From Vanilla planifolia (Eukaryota > Streptophyta > Magnoliopsida > Asparagales > Orchidaceae): DNA of 64,000 nt. This document shows, in pieces, positions 13,151 through 27,170 of the stretch. The notes beneath the pieces were generated by a model. It did not search any database and had not been told where the DNA came from. It saw only the letters and a list, made by a program, of their open reading frames with translations. The stretch spans positions 528,451 through 592,450 of the forward strand of contig JAIUJO010000160.1 of the NCBI GenBank assembly GCA_023846275.1, written 5' to 3'. How positions within the stretch are numbered: position 1 is the first letter of the stretch; the number at the start of each line of letters is the position of its first letter. Made by a program: the position numbers and the translations under genes.

Positions 13151-15450
13151 GTTTTTATTGGAGACAAAACAAAGGTTGTTAAACCCATTTTGCTGAGTTT
13201 AATCCAATTGAATTTTGATTTAAAAATTTTAAAATATTTATTCTATGATGTTTAACAATTTTAGTAAAAATTTTATTTCAAACATTATTTTATGATAAAG
13301 GATGTTGCACTATTTTTTCTTAATATCTTGTAATTTAAGTATCTTATATAATTTATTTCTCAACTTTATTCTATTAACCTTTATTTCATTATTACTAAAA
13401 AACTATATTTCTCCTCTCATGTGGCCCCATCATCGCTTTGAATTAGTTATAATATATGGCTTCAAGTTGTATCAGTTTAGCATTATTATATATTTCCTTA
13501 TTGTTAAAATAATAAGTTATTATCATTTATGCTTGTTTGCTTTGGAAATATGAAGCAATTCCAAACAAGGTCTTATTAAGACAAAACAAAGATCACTGAA
13601 CATGACTTAATGGGATTTATCAAATTTAATATCCAATTTAATATTTCATAATATTTTTTTGTTTAGTTTTGGCTTGTTTTATAAGAAAATTAGATTTGAA
13701 CTTATTTTTTTACTCTAATTTGGTCATATTATTTTGTATCTTTAAATGTCTTTTCGTATGACATTTACATGCGTTATTAAGGTTACTTTAAATTGTTTCA
13801 ATTTATCCCATCTTAGTAATACACATACTTATTATTAAAATAATATTTTTCATTAACTATGCTTGTTTAGCTTGATAATTCTTAGTGATTACAAACTTGG
13901 TCCAATCGAGACGAAACAAATATTATTAGAATCATCTAAATGAGCTTTATCCATCTAAATGCTCATTTTATTATTTTTAAATACTTTACTTTCTAAACTT
14001 CGTGCATGCTTTTTATTACGTTTTAGTTCAGTTCTAATATAATCGAGGTCATTGGAACGAAACATTTTAACTTGTTTTGAATGTAATTTTAGCACAAAAT
14101 TTTTCAAATCTCTAAAAGTTTTTCTTCGATTTATTTAGATTACTTTGAAACTCAAATTCTCCATTCATGTGAGCATTATATCATTTTTTATTTTGGTATA
14201 TTATATTGTTTCAGTTTATCATATTTTAGATTTAGTATGTATTTGCTTAACATTAAAATTATAATTTATTAAAATTATGTTTATTTAAATTGGTTATTCA
14301 TAGTGATTACAAATCAGGTCTATTAGAGGTGAAATAGATATCATCAAAATCTTTTTCATGAGTTCTTTACAACAAAACATCCACTTTGATATTTCAATAT
14401 ATAATATTTTTTAAGATTTTTTGTGTATGTTATGAGGAATTTTTATTCATTCTTGATTTGAAGATAAAAAAATGTTAAGCTCAATCACACTAGTATCTTG
14501 GAATATAAATTTCCCAAATAATTTATTTCTTTTCTTAAAATTAGCAACTTTAATTTTTTTATTACTATATAACTCTAAATGTCATCTCATTTGACCATTA
14601 CATGTCTTTGATTTTGTTACATTATATTTTTTTTGCTTATCTTATAACAACATTGAAATTATTTACTTAATATGAAAATAACACTTATTCTTATATTTGC
14701 TTACTTACTTTTGTAATTCATAGTAATACTAATGAGATCTAGTGAATATAAAAAACAATCATTGGACTCATCTTATTTCTCGTTATCTAATAAAATTTTT
14801 GTTTTATTTTTTTCAAATATTTTATTTTGTAATGTTTGAGCTTGTATTACAAAAAATTCTATTTGTAACTTATTATAATATCAAGGATGTCATACACGAT
14901 CTCCATAGGATCTTAGAATGAGACTTTATTTGTACATTTCACTACAATTCTTTAAATTGTTTTCTTTTTTTAGGTTATACTACAATGTATCTCTATATCT
15001 CTTATTGAGTAACTTTAAAATATATTTTTATTTTTTATATTAAATTTCTTAAATTTATCTTAACTCAATAGTAATATTTATTTTATTAATATAAACAAAA
15101 AATTATTATTATTTATTCCATATACATTGGTAATTTGTAGTAAAATTAAATGACATTCCATTGATATGTGGCAGACCTTGTTGGTTGCATATAAGTGAGC
15201 TCTATCTGACTAGATATTTGTTTTACATAAATAAATGTTCTATTTTTTAGTGTGGAATACTTTAAAAGACATTGATTTGCACATGGTTTTATGATAGGTA
15301 TTAGTTATAATATAATGAAAATTTAGCTCTCCACTCACATAACCTTTACATCACTTTTATTTGGTACATTTTATTACTTTATTTTTTCTTATTTTAGCTT
15401 TAATATATACCTATTTGATATTGAAATAATAGATTTTCTTTTTATTTCAT
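10946..15450 (-). repeat. Same satellite, inverted orientation (block 4)
   Basis: About eleven monomers in inverted orientation. Up to about 13150 it is the second copy of block 2 (for example the CTCATCTCAACGAG dyad at 11089-11102 against 7205). After that it continues as ordinary inverted monomers with no counterpart in the duplication. It ends near 15450 where the orientation flips back to plus within the AT-rich core of the monomer. No gene or RNA is recognisable. Confidence 0.8.
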
Positions 15451-18400
15451 TTCTTATTTTAAAATAGTTTAGAATGAATTGTTATTTTAGTATTCACTAA
15501 ATATATGATGATGTTCAAATGAGATAAATTAAAGAAGGGTAATATAGCATCCATAATCGTCAGATTGATTATAAGTAAATTAAAGAGGAAAATTAGAGTT
15601 TCACAGTAAAATAACCGAATTAAAGTAAAACATTTAAACAAATGAGATACAATGTAGACCTGACTTACATTCTATGAAATTGATAAGATTGATTATTACA
15701 TCCTTAATCGTATGATTAGAAATAAATAAATATGTCTCGTAAAACATGTTGAAACCATTGGAAGTAAAATATTTCAAAATATGTAAGTAAATGTTTTGTT
15801 GGATAATGCTCATTCTAATAGTTCCAGCAATATTTGATTCATCATCATAGCACTTCATTTTGAATTACTAGAAGTTATTAACTAAAATATACATATATTT
15901 TAATAATTTATTATTTTAATTTAAAGGAAATATATATATTAAAGCTAAGATGAGATTAATTGAAGAAGCGTAATATAACCAAATCATAATGATGTAACAG
16001 TCACATAAGAGAATATTTGGTTTTACAAAATAACATAAAAAAATCAAAGCAAAAAATTTTCAAAAATAAGATAAATTTTTTGAAAATGTTACACTCCAAT
16101 TTACTAACAACAAATAAAAAAATTATTTCTGTAAGTTAAAATAAAATATGTTTTTACATAGTAATGAAAGAGAATTCCTGTAAAGCATGCTAACATCTAA
16201 GAAAATAAAAAATTTCGAAATATATGAAGGAATATTTCACTACATAAAGCTTAGCATGAATAGTCCAATGAAGCTTATCTTGTCTTAATTAGACCTTATT
16301 TGTAAGTTCCATTAATTATGAAAAATATAAGTTTAAATAACAATGAGTTATTGTATTATTATTAAGTAAATTTATAATAAAGTTAGATTAGATTAATTGA
16401 AGCATTGTATTATAAAGAAATAAAAGTGATATAAAGGCCACACAAGATGAGATATGCATTTAGATTGCAATATGACAAAAATCAAATTGAAACTTTTGAT
16501 GCAATAAGATAAATTTTATAGGAAAATTGCAGTGAAAAGCATTCAAGAAATTAATTGCAACATACTCAACTATGAAACAATGTAAAAAATGAACTTTCTC
16601 TTCAATTATGCTCGAAATCTAGAAAATAAAATATTTAAATATATTAAATTTAATGTTTAAAAGGAAAAAACTATTCAAGCTAAGTTCAACAATATTTATT
16701 TTTTCTTGATTAGACCCCGCTTATAATTATTAGAATATCTTATTTAAGTAAGAATTAATATTTATAAAATATTATTTAAATATTCAATTAACCTACAATA
16801 AAGTTGAAATTTTGTGATTTGAAAAGATGTAACATATGCAATTCAAAACAATGTAAATGTGATATGGTAGTGGAATTTGAGTTTAATAGTATAAGACCAA
16901 TTCAAAGAAAAAATTTGTAAAAACAAAATAAATTTTATGTGAATGTTATATTCCATTAAAATATGGTCATCAAATTTTGTAAACTCAATTATGAAATAAG
17001 ATATTATTTGAAATATCTTATAAAGTGCACCACAATCTTTACAAATATAAAACATAGTATTTAGTTTCATTGATTTTCACAACACGAGACCAATAAAGTC
17101 TATTTCCACTTAATTGGCCCTCATTTGGAATTGCTATCAATTACAAAAAAATAAGAATAGATAATAATAAAATTCTACTTTAATAATAATAAAATTTATA
17201 TTAAATTTGAAATGAGATATTGAAGAAACTTTATATAACAAATTTAGAGTGATGTACTAGACATAGGAGAGGATATTGAGTGTTACATAATGAGACATTT
17301 TAAAAATTGAGATAAATTACTCAAAAATGTTGTATTCCAAGACATAAAGAAATCATGTATAATATCATCAGTTGCTAAAAATAGGTAGAAAATAAGATGC
17401 CAATAAAACAAGTGAGGTTAAAAAAGTTAAATATATATAAATAAAAAATGAATAATTTTTTGGGTAGAAGTAATGAAGTTGAGTCCAAACATATTTGTTA
17501 CATCTCAATTGTGGTTCGTTTGGAAATTACTGTGAATCACAAAATTAAATAGACATAAATTTTAGTGAATTACCATTTTTATGTCAAGTAAATTTATATT
17601 AAAACTAAAATAAGGTAAATTAAAAAAATAATTATTTATAGAAAAAACATCCATGATCTTTATATCATCTATAAATGAAAATATCTCTTAAGGCTTGCAA
17701 AAGTCATAAAAAATAAAATTTTAAAAGAAATAATAAGTAAATAATTAATTTTATATAGCTTACCTTGATGAGTCCAAAATATTACTTTCATCTTGATTAG
17801 ATCAGATTTAGAATTATCATAAGTTACAAAAACCAATAAGAATAAATAATAGTAATTAATAAATTAGTATTAAGTTAAAAATTAATAAAAGTAGAATGAT
17901 ATATATTGATCCAATATAATTTGAGCAAATCAAGGTGATGTTAAGGTCACACAAGAGAAGATTTAGAGTTACACTATATCGCAACAAAATCAAAGAAAAA
18001 ACTTGAAAAAATGACATAAATTGTATAAGCAAGTCACGTTATAGGATGCAAAGAAGATCAGATGAAGCATCCAAGATCATTAAAATATGAAAGAATCAAC
18101 ATTTCTCATAAAATATTCCAAAACTATTGAAAGTGAAATATTTAAAAATATAAAAATAAAAATTTAAATAGATATAGCTCATCAAGAAGAGTCCAACAAA
18201 TTTTGCTTCATCTCAATTAATCCTTTTTAGGAATTATTGTAAATTACAAGATAAAATGAGCATAAATAATTAAAACATATTATTTTTATATTAAGTAATT
18301 GTATAATAATTGCTAAAAGAAATAAATTAAGGCAATATAATCTAATTAAATAAAAACAACAAAGTTATAATAAAAAAATTTGACTTTTGTTGTAAAAGAA

Positions 18401-21400
18401 TAAAATCAATGAAAAACCTTTGAAAACATTAGATATATTCTATTGAAATGTTGCATTTCAAGGTACTAAGTAGAAGGTATGGGACATCTTCACTCATCAA
18501 ATTTGGTGTGAATAAAACAACTCTCATACAGTGTGGTTAAACATTGCAAAATAAAAATATTCAAAGATATCAAAATGAAAATTTAATTGGCTGGTTATGG
18601 TGGGCCAAATGACAATTTTTTTATGCCGATGAGGCATTGGTTGGAATTTTTACAGATTTCCCAGTTAAATAAGGGAAAAATAATAAAATATTATTCTTTT
18701 ATGATCTAATAAAAATATAACAAGTTGAAATGTGGTAAATCAAGGTAATGTTATACAAACAAATTAAAACGATTTAAAGGCTACACAATATTAGAAATAT
18801 GTCTTATTAGTACTATAATTAAACCAAAGTGAAACATTTATATTCATGATATAAATTATAAAAAAATTTGGACTCAAAGGTATTACGTAGATAAAGTATG
18901 AAATCCTCAATAATCAAATTAGATACAAATTGATGTCTTGTAAAATGAGCCAAAAGTTTGTAAAATAAAATATCTTAGAAAGCAAGAATTTTTAGTTGGA
19001 TATTATTTATTATGATAAGTCCAATAACTATCTTTTGGCCTTAATGAAACCTTGACTATAATTACAAAAAATTATTAAATTGAACAGTAATAAATGATAA
19101 TATGTTATTATTTCAATATAAAAAAGAATACAAACAAGGTACTATGATACTAAAGAGATCAAGTGTAACATTCTCGATCGTCAAAATATGTAAAAATGAA
19201 AAACCTCATTAAACATGATAAGTACCTAAAAATAAAATACTAAAGACTATTAAAAATTGATAGTTAATTAGAAAGAGTTTGCTAAGAATACTTAAATGAC
19301 ATTTGTTTTTTCCTTTATTGGTCTTCCTTTGGGTTTACTATGAATTACAAAAAAAACTAAAAATTGATAATAATGAACATATCAAAATAAAAGTGATGTA
19401 AATATCATAGAAGAGGAGATTTCGAGATATAAAAAAAGAACCCAATAAAAAAAATTTAGAAACAAGATAAACAAGTGGGAATGCTTCTTTCCATGTTGCT
19501 AAGTGTACCATCCTCAATAATCTATTGTGGTGCAATTTGAAAGGTTTGTAAAACATTTAAGAACTTTTAAAAATAAAATATTTAAAAGTGAAAAATAAAT
19601 ATTTAATTAGATAGAGGAAGTTAGAGATGCCCAAAAATATTGCATTCATTTTAATTAATCTTAGTTTTTAATCAGTTTTAATTACGAAAAAAAGTAAATA
19701 AAAATAATAGTAAGTTATTATTTTAATATTATGTCAATATATGTTAATGATGAAATGAGATAAATTGAAACAATAGAAAATAAAAAACTAAAGCAGAGTA
19801 AAGGATACTTGAGAAAGCAATTCGAATTTCTAAGTATTATATTTAAATAAAAGTGAAATTTTAAAACAATTGGATAAATTTTACTAAAAAGTTGAAAATA
19901 AAATATTTAATAATATAAAATAAAATATTTTTTTTGATAGAGCCAGTTTGGTACATGTTCAATAACATCTATTTCCTGTTGACCTAACCATGCAAAAAGG
20001 AAAAAAAGTATGAAATAACTAAATAAAAAAAATGTAAATATCAGTTGAGAGGAGAATTATCGTTTCATAATAACATAACTAAATTAGAGTAAAACATTTG
20101 AAGAAGATTAATAGGACTAGAAAGTTGAATTCTATAATAATAAAAAGTTATAGTGTAATATCCTTATCATCAAAAAATGAAATAATAAAAATAGCTAAAA
20201 GAATGTAAAAAAAATAATAGAAAATATAATATTTAAAAAATAAATAAATCAATTTTTTAATTTGATGTGCTCATAAAAAATGCAACAAAAGACATTGTTT
20301 TTTTGTTAGACTAATTTTAAAAATTTTACACATTACCCTACTAAATAAACAAATAAAAATTAAATAATCTTTTCAAAATTTTTTATAAATGATGCTAAAA
20401 TCATAGAAAATTAAATATTGAAAAAAGGAAAAAATGAATGTTTAATGATATTGAGTTTATCGAGAAGAGTTAAAAGTCATTTATTTTTGTAGATCAGAGC
20501 CCATTTGTAGCTACTATTAATTACTAATGTAAATAATCATGAATAGTAACAAATTATAATATTTTTATTTAGTAATTCTTCTTTGAAGCTTAAATAAAAT
20601 AAATTCAAGTAATGTTGTACATCATAATCAAGGAGATGTAAAGGATGTAGCATGGGAGGTTTAGAGTTATAATGCAATAAAGCTATTCAAATAGAAATAT
20701 TAAAGAAAAATGAGATAAATTATAATGTTAAATTGCATACCAAGACAACACTGAGTTTGAGCATAAGATCATCGATTGTTAAACCTATTATAAATCAAAA
20801 TGACTTGTAAAGTATGCTAAAATCTTTTAAAAAATAAAATATATAAAAATGAAAATTCAATTTGAGGGAGCTCATCTGGATACTATGACGACATTTGTTT
20901 CCACTAAATGGGACAATGTTTAGATTTATTACAAATTAACAATGTACAAAATAATATATTATAATGAATTAATTGAGCAAATAAATTCAATGTAATGGCA
21001 ACATAGGAGAAAGTTTAGAGCTATATTATACTATCACCAAATTAAACAAAATCACTTATGAGCCACTCCAAAATACTAGAAAGAGCTATTTAGAAGTATA
21101 TAAAAATTTTTTTAATTTTTTAGACCACAATAGTCTGAGTCAAAAGTTGTTTGTTTTATCTTGATCGAACCCCATTTGGAATTACTTTGAGTTACAAAAT
21201 ATGTAAAACAAAATGGCAATAAAATATTATTTTCAAATTGTGTAAATATATATTAATTCTAAAAAGAGATAAATTAAACAAAATATAATATGACAAAATC
21301 AATGTGATATAATGTTGTAACGTGAAGAGAATTAGAAGTATAAGAAGTTTAATAAAATAATGCGAATGTTCTTAGAAATGAAATTATTTGTTTGGGAAAG

Positions 21401-24400
21401 TCATAGTCCATGACAGCTTAGGAACAAAGTAAAACATTTTAGATCATTAAGATAATTATGAATCAAATTCTCTCGTAAAGGATGCTAAAATAAAAAAAAT
21501 ATTTTTAGAGCTTTGGAAATGAATTTTTAATTTCATAGGGCATGTTGAGATGAGTTCAATGACATTTTTTAATCTCAAATGGTAATCATTTGGAATTACT
21601 ATGAATGTCAAAAGTAAATAAGCAAAAATAATAATAGATTTTAATTTTACATTAAGTAGTATACATATATATATATATATATATGAATGTTGGAGCTAAA
21701 ATAAGATAAATTGAGGTAATGTAGTATAAGAAAATCAAACCTATACAATGGTTACATGAGAGGAGAATTACTTTTTTATAGTAATACTACAAAATAAAAT
21801 AAAAAAATAATTTAAGGATGTTAGAAATTATACAAGGAAGTTGCATTCAAAGGTGTTCAAGACATGATTTGTAACTCCTCAAATATTAAGTCATCAAGGA
21901 ATACAAATATCTCATAAAGTGTACAAACATCATATAAATAAAATACTTTCAAAAAATGAAATGAAAATTTAATTTGTTTGATCGAAAGACCAATATGGTT
22001 TCTTTCATCTATATCTGACCATGATTGGAATTACTATGATTTCAGAAAGTAAATAAGTATAGATAGAAGAAATTATTATTTTAAAATTATGTAATACATA
22101 CTAATCCTAAAAATGAGATAAATTGATTCAAAGTTATAGAAAAAAATTCAAGATAATGTAGATTTGACATGATAGAAAAATTAGAGTTTCATAAATATAT
22201 TACCAAATCAATTGAAAAAAAATTGAAGGAATAAGATAAATTATAATGGTAGATTGCATTCATAGTTACTAAAGAGTTCGACAACAAAACCCTTGATAAT
22301 AAAATCAGGTATGAACATAAATAGCTAAAATCATGTTAAAATCATTAGAAATAAAAATTTTGAAACAAAAAAAATTGTTTGATAAAAGTCCTTGAGACTA
22401 GGCAATTGTTGTCTTAATCAGTCTTCTTCTAGACTTACAACAAATTAGAAAAGTAAATAAGTATAAATAAACAAGTAATTTAAGTAAACCAAAGAAATGT
22501 AGAGGTCATATAAGCGTAGTGTCGGAGTTACATTTTGATATAAGAAAATAGAATTGAAAGATTTGAGTAAAAGGGATAAATTTCATGAAAAGGTTGCTTT
22601 CCAAGATACTAAAAACTCAAGCACAAAATCAATGATGGTCAAACTATGTACGAATAAAAATAACTCATAAAACATGCACAAATTAAAAAATAAATATCTA
22701 AAAAATATAAAAGAAATATTTAATTTGATAGAGCTCACTAAGACAACATAGACGATGTTTATTTGGTCTCAGTCAAACATCTTTTTAAATTATTACAAAA
22801 TACAAAAGTAAACAATAATATCTAAGAAAATTATTATTTTTATATAAGAAAATACATATGAAAACATAAAAGTCATTAATTGAAGTACAATAATATAACT
22901 AAATCATGGCTATGTAAAGGCCACATGAGATGAGATTAAAAGTTACAAAGTAATTTGTCCAAATCAAACCCAAAAAATTTAAAAAAGCTGTAAATTATTC
23001 AAAAAAATTTGCATTATAAAATTCTAATGGATTGAGTGTAACATCATTGTTTTTAAATTAGATACAAAAAAATTATTAGTAAAGGGTGCAAAACCCTAAT
23101 AAAATAAAATATTTAAAAATATTAAAAAAGAATATAAATTTGATAGAACTCATTGAGATGAGTCTGACAAGATATGTTTCTTCTTGATTAGAACTTGTTT
23201 ATAATTATTATGATTTACCATGGTAAAAGAGATAAATGTTGACAAAGTATTATTTTAATATTAAATGAATAGATATTAAAGTGAAAATTATGATAAATAG
23301 AAAGAATGTAAAACAAAAAATAAATCTGATTGAGTGTAGAATTACAAATCATCAAATCTATTACAAATAAAAATATCCCAAAAAGTATGAAATAAACTTA
23401 GGAAAAAAAATATTTACAAAAATAAAATTAATAATAATTTAGATAGAGCTGATCAAGATGGGTCCAATGATGTTTATTTCATCTTGATGAGAGTTTTTTT
23501 TAATTATTCTGATTTTTAAAGTAAATCAGAATAAAAAATAAAAAATTATTATTTTAATGCAAAGTGAATATATTATAATTTTACAATTCTATAAATCAAA
23601 AATATGTAATTAAAGAAAATCCAAGAGACATAATGATATCACAAAAAAATATTGGTGTTTCATTGAGATGTGGTATGACAATGTCAATCATCAAATTAGG
23701 ATTGAATTAAAATTCCTCCCAAAATTTTCGAAGATATAGTAAACAAAATATTTAAAAATACGTAAATGAGTATTTCAATTTCTAGAGCTCATCGGCATGA
23801 GCAAATGACATTTTTTTCAAGTCAATCATGCCCTATTAGGAATTCATAAATTTTTTTAAAAAATTACACTAAAATAATAATAAGTTATTATTTTAACATT
23901 TTGTAAATATATTTTAAAGCTAAATTAACATTATTTTGAGAAGTGTAATACAACTAAATACAATGACGCGATGGTCACATGTAAGGAGAATTAAAGTGTC
24001 AGAATGTTATCACTAAATCAAAGCAAAAATATTGGAAGAAATGAGTTATAGTATAGTGCATGTTTGTATTCAAATACACTAAAGATAGTGAGTACAACAT
24101 TCTCTATAATCAAATCAGTTATGAATTAGTAAGACTAAAAAGATGTCAAAACCCTAGAAAATAAAACATTTTAAGACATTAAAAAATTAATATTTAATAA
24201 GAAAGTGCTTGTTGTGAAGAGACTAATGATGCTATTTCACCTTGAATGTACATCATTTGAAACAATAGTGAATTAGAAAAGTAAATAAGAAAATAATTAT
24301 GGATAACATCTAAATTGGAGTGATGAGAAGGTCAAACGAGAGAATATTTACTGTTACATTATATTATAACCAATTCAAAGAAAAACATTTGAATAAATAA

Positions 24401-27170
24401 GATAAACAGGGTATAAATGTTGTATTTCATAACACTTAATAGATAAAGTATAATATTCTTGATCATTATGTGAGGTGAAAATAAAAATAAAACACAAATC
24501 ATAAATCAGTCCTAGAAAAAAAAATATCAAATTTTAAAAGATAATCAATTAGTTGAAAAGTGCTTGTCGAGATGAGTGATGTATGTTTCAACTTTATTAA
24601 ATCTCATATAGAATTATTGTGAATAACCATATTAAATAAGCATTAATAACTATTAGATAATATTTTAATAATAACAAATTAATTATTAATGCTAAAATGA
24701 CAAAGGGTAGGTATTTAATGTAACAAAATAATGGTAAAAATTTTAAATAAATAAAAGAAATGTAAGAAATATTAGATTCCAAAATTTAACAGAGATTTAG
24801 CATAACTTCCTTTTATATCAAATGAGGTGCAAATAGAAATGCCTCCTATTCCATAATAAAACCTTATAAAAGTATATTTTAATAAATCTAAAAATAAATA
24901 TTTCATTGGGAAGAGCATGTTGAAAAGAGTCTAACAACTTTTGTTTCATCATTATATGACCTCATTTGGAATTACTGAGAAATATCCAAATAAATATGTG
25001 TAATAATAAAAACTTATTATTTTAATATTAAGTAAAAATATAATAATCATAAAATGAGATTAATTGTGTTGGAAAGTTGCATTCTAAGTTAGATCATTAA
25101 TTGTAACCGCATCAATCATTAAATGATGAACAAATTGAAATGTCTCATAATGTATAAAAAGCCAAAGAAAATAAAAATTTAAAAATAAAAAACTTCATTA
25201 AATATTGCTTGCTAAAGTAAGTCCAACAATGCTTGTTTGACCTCTATAAGGAATGTTTTGAAATTACAATGAAATCTATGATTAAATAAGAAAAAAATAT
25301 TCTGAAATATTATTTTAATATTAATTATATATTATAGTTTTAGTAAGTTAAATTAAAATAATATAATACAACAAAATTGAAGTAATTTTAGAGAGGTATG
25401 ATAGAAGACATAGAGTCACATAGTAACATAACTAAACCAAAGAAAACAATTTTAAAGAGTCAAATAAATTATGTGGAAAAGTTCTATACTAAGATACTAA
25501 GGAGAATTGTGTAACATCCTTGACCATGAAATGAGATATGATTTAAATTGAGATTAATTAAAGCAATGCTATATATCAAAATAAACGTTCTGTAAATGCC
25601 ACATGAAGGAGTATTTTAGTTTCTTGGCATTATAACCCTAAGCAAGCAAAAACATTCAAGAAATAAGATAAATATTATAAGAATATTGTATTCCAGTATA
25701 CTGAGAAGCTCAAGGGTAATGTCATCGATCATGAAATCTTGTGTAAATTAAAATATCTCATAATGTTTGTTCAAATTTTTGGGAAAAAAATTAAAGAAAC
25801 AATAAGAATATTGATAAACATCATCTCGATGAGTGTAATGTTGTATACTTTGTTTTAGTCTAGCAACATTTAGAGATATTGGAAATTACAATGCAAAAAG
25901 TGCAAATAATAAAAAAATATTATTTCATCATTTAAGTAAATAATTATTAAATTAAAAATGAGAAAATTTGATATAATGCAATATAACCAAATCATAGTGA
26001 GGTAAATATAAAATAAGATAGAATTTTAACTAATATAGTATTATAGATAAATGCAAGTAAAAAAATTGGAGATAAATTGTGGATGAAAGTTACATTCTAA
26101 GATACCAAATAGTTTAACTATACCAAACTTGATCATCTTTTTGGGTATTAATCACAATATCATTAATAGCCTACGGAATTGTAAGAAATAAAAATATTTT
26201 GAAATATCAAAATTAATATTTAATTGAGTATAAATAGGAAAGATGAGTTGAGTGGACTTTTTTCATCTTCATCAAACTTTGTTTTTGCTTACTACTAAGT
26301 GCCAAAAAAATTAGCACAAATATTAATAAAATTATTTTTTAATTTAAGGAAAGAAATATATTAAACCAAAATTAAGATAAATTGAAACAACATAACACAC
26401 TGAATTCAAAATGGCTTAAATGTTTCATGAGAGGAGGTTTACTATTACATAGTCATTAAACATAATCAAAACAAAAAATGTAAAGAAACAAGTTAAATTA
26501 TACTAAAAGCCTTGATAATAAAATATTTCAAAATATAAAAGTTAATGTTTAATTGGATAGTGCTTCTCAAGATGCATGCCAAAAAAACTAATAAGTGTCG
26601 ATGCTTTTTTTTACTACTAAAATGTGATAAATTGGAGCAAAGTACAAAAACTGAATTAATGTAATTGGCACACATGATGAGATTTAGAAATGCATAGTAA
26701 TATAACTAAATCGAAATAAAATCATTAAAATATTCAGATAATTTTTTTTGGAAAGTTTCATTATGAGATATTAAGGAGAACGTATATGACATTCTTAATT
26801 ATCAAATGAGTTAAGATTTGTAATGTCTCAAAAAGCATGCAATGTGGTTGAGTTCATTGGGACTAATTAAGGGAAATTTATTTCCTCTTAATCAAATTTA
26901 ATATAAAATTATCTTGAAATAATAATTCAAATATGAAAAATTAATTATTTAAATATTTAGTGAATATATAATAAAAATAAAATGAGATGGAATGAAGTAA
27001 TTTCATATAACTAATTCAAAACAATATAAAAGTCATACAAGAGTAAAACTAGTATTTCAGAAAAAAATAATGAAATCAAAGAAAAACTTGAAACATTGAG
27101 ATAAATTAAATAGGAAACTCATGTTCTAAAACACTAAGAAGATCTAAGGAAAAATATTAAATAGTCAAAT
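15451..27170 (+). repeat. Same satellite, plus orientation, long block (block 5)
   Basis: The longest uninterrupted stretch on the left side, about 28 monomers in plus orientation. The landmark box resembling CACATGAGAGGAGATTTAGAG falls near 16005, 16445, 16860, 17265 and 17950, giving spacings of about 405-440 bp except where a monomer is internally deleted. A well-preserved CTCATTGAGATGAG dyad lies at 23149-23162. The block ends near 27170 where satellite landmarks stop and a different AT-rich repeat starts. No coding sequence is supported. Confidence 0.83.
21662..21684. repeat. Short (TA)n microsatellite
   Basis: A run of about 11 TA units inside a satellite monomer, at the place where other monomers carry AAATATATATTAAAG. 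It is a local expansion of the monomer's own TA-rich segment. Confidence 0.85.

Noticed and set aside
7205..23162. Regularly spaced repeats that might be taken for a CRISPR array
   Set aside because: Repeats are about 415 bp apart, highly diverged and in both orientations in plant-like DNA; there are no short identical direct repeats with unique spacers.
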